DNA from: DASYSA01 sp036003885
GTDB taxonomy: Bacteria; Acidobacteriota; Blastocatellia; UBA7656
Assembly (NCBI GenBank): GCA_036003885.1
Contig: DASYSA010000035.1
Location: forward strand, 1 to 5,889
Reading direction: 5' to 3'
DNA: 5,889 nucleotides
This document shows, in pieces, positions 5,061 to 5,889 of the stretch. The first letter of the stretch is position 1; each line of letters opens with the position of its first letter. The position numbers and the translations under genes were made by a program. The notes under the pieces were generated by a model. That model had not been told where the DNA came from. It saw only the letters and a list, made by a program, of their open reading frames with translations, and did no database searches.

Positions 5061-5675
5061 TTAGCTCGATGCGTCGAGATTCGTGACGCGCGGCGCACCC
5101 GGTGGCTTCCTCTTTTCGATGTGGGCATGATAGCGTTCGGCGTCAGGCCCCCAGTCAAAGTAGATACCGCACTCTGGGTCTTGAAGCTCGCTCGCGGCTC
5201 TCTCCGGAAGAAATAGGATAATCCTGGCCAAGTGAAGCGTCTTCCAGCCTACGATGGACGCGAACACGTCGACATGGTAATCGCCCGCGAGAAACCTGAA
5301 CTGTGTACCGTCCTCCGGCAGTAGGAAGTGATGGTTACACGCTACGCCACTCTCCCCGACGAAGAGGCCGCTCCCGCGCGCAAGGCGCTCGTCTCCATAG
5401 ACCCAAATGTTGAAGGTCTGGCGCGTTTCCCCGCGCCGGAGAGTCACGTACATACCCTCAATGATGTGCCCCCGCTTACCGGTGGAGTAGATGAGGAAGC
5501 GCAGGAAGACCTTCGGCCGTGTGACCCCACTTGGCGGTCCACTGTCAGGGCCGAAGAAAATGACGGTCGGCCTCGTCATATAGACGGATCCTCGCCGAAA
5601 GAGCGTCAGCCACGCTGTCACGCCAGAGGCGGCCAGAGCTGCCAACGATATCGTCGTAGCGACTGGGTCAACCAT
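5061..5675 (-). CDS. Hypothetical protein with one N-terminal membrane segment
   Basis: A complete 204-residue protein whose function I do not know. A hydrophobic segment at about 7-26 (TTISLAALAASGVTAWLTLF) is followed by RRG, so one membrane helix with the main domain in the cytoplasm is the simplest topology by the positive-inside rule. The remainder is a beta-rich soluble domain with features I recall from similar hypothetical proteins: RPTVIFFGPDSG (35-46), an LIYSTGKRGHIIEGMYVTLRR stretch in the middle (about 66-86), then FNIWVYGDERLARGSGLFVGE, a CNHHF pair of histidines, and a late YFDWGPDAERYH. No catalytic motif stands out. The ATG at 5675 has a G-rich stretch (GGAGGGGGA, 5695-5687) at a longer than usual distance of about 11 bases. 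It is on the same strand as the catabolic genes but separated from the small ORF by 63 bases, so a link to the pathway is uncertain. Confidence 0.8.
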   Translation of the reverse strand: MVDPVATTISLAALAASGVTAWLTLFRRGSVYMTRPTVIFFGPDSGPPSGVTRPKVFLRFLIYSTGKRGHIIEGMYVTLRRGETRQTFNIWVYGDERLARGSGLFVGESGVACNHHFLLPEDGTQFRFLAGDYHVDVFASIVGWKTLHLARIILFLPERAASELQDPECGIYFDWGPDAERYHAHIEKRKPPGAPRVTNLDASS

Positions 5676-5889
5676 CGCGGATCTTATCCCCCTCCAGCTA
5701 ACCGTTTTGGGTGAGCGGCGTCCGCGTCCGTCTCAACCCAAGGGTAGGCCCAGCGCTAGAACGGAACATCCTCCCTCTTCTCTCTCTGATCGTTACCCAT
5801 AATCCTTATGGCTGGCGACTGGGAGGTTGGAGTTAGTGGGTTGCTGCTGCATAGAATGCTGATGCTGTTTGAAGATCAAGAAAGCAGCG
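5676..5889. other. Intergenic stretch at right edge with a short palindrome
   Basis: No gene is convincing in these 214 bases. A palindrome CCATAA-TCC-TTATGG lies at 5797-5811 and could be an operator or small hairpin upstream of the hypothetical gene. Two frames are open to the window edge: plus strand from ATG at 5808 (27 codons, MAGDWEVGVSGLL...) and minus strand from the edge to a TAA just left of 5800. Neither has a ribosome site or a family resemblance I recognise. No clear -35/-10 pair is visible on the minus strand. Confidence 0.4.

Noticed and set aside
5713..5799. Short minus-strand ORFs with GGAGG near an ATG (about 21-23 codons) upstream of the hypothetical gene
   Set aside because: The ribosome-like sequence directly abuts the ATG, the peptides are very short, and there is no supporting context.
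5808..5889. Plus-strand frame open to the right edge starting MAGDWEVGVSG
   Set aside because: Only 27 codons are visible, there is no ribosome site upstream, the opposite strand is also open there, and no family resemblance is apparent.
1..5889. CRISPR array, tRNA, rRNA, toxin-antitoxin or phage genes
   Set aside because: I looked for regularly spaced repeats, cloverleaf-like segments and typical small gene pairs and saw none.

Overview
The window reads as a piece of chromosome from an uncultured, moderately GC-rich bacterium. The gene families and the repeat-laden intergenic gaps suggest a soil or subsurface proteobacterium or a relative such as Binatota, Rokubacteria or Tectomicrobia. This placement is inference; there is no rRNA or marker gene to test it. 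Every gene I can support lies on the minus strand, so transcription runs from right to left.

Layout in transcription order: a 204-residue protein of unknown function with one N-terminal membrane segment (5675 to 5061); a possible 47-codon small ORF with a strong ribosome binding site (4997 to 4854) that overlaps the next gene; a small cupin (4891 to 4415); a 253-base gap filled largely by a MITE-like element of about 180 bases (4221-4400); a D-2-hydroxyacid dehydrogenase (4161 to 3061); a thiamine-diphosphate-dependent enzyme of the acetolactate synthase superfamily (3003 to 1336); a complete SMP-30/gluconolactonase-type lactonase (1189 to 299); and the start of a second, different SMP-30 protein that runs off the left edge (206 to 1).

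The enzymes fit a small catabolic cluster for an unidentified lactone, sugar acid or 2-hydroxy/2-oxo acid. The SMP-30 proteins would open lactones, the dehydrogenase would interconvert a 2-hydroxy acid and a 2-oxo acid, the thiamine enzyme would cleave or ligate a 2-oxo acid, and the cupin could be an accessory isomerase, oxygenase or binding protein. Each family assignment is well supported; the order of steps and the substrate are inference. No transporter or regulator is present in the window.

The second theme is the gaps. Almost every intergenic space holds a different small palindromic or tandem repeat: an array of degenerate 7-base units that flips orientation (236-286), a TTCGAC...GTCGAA palindrome (1240-1296) whose left half recurs at 4352-4380, an 11-bp helix across a gene junction (3029-3090), and CACGAA hexamers inside the MITE-like element. 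No stretch longer than 300 bases lacks a gene; the longest gaps are 4162-4414 and 5676-5889.
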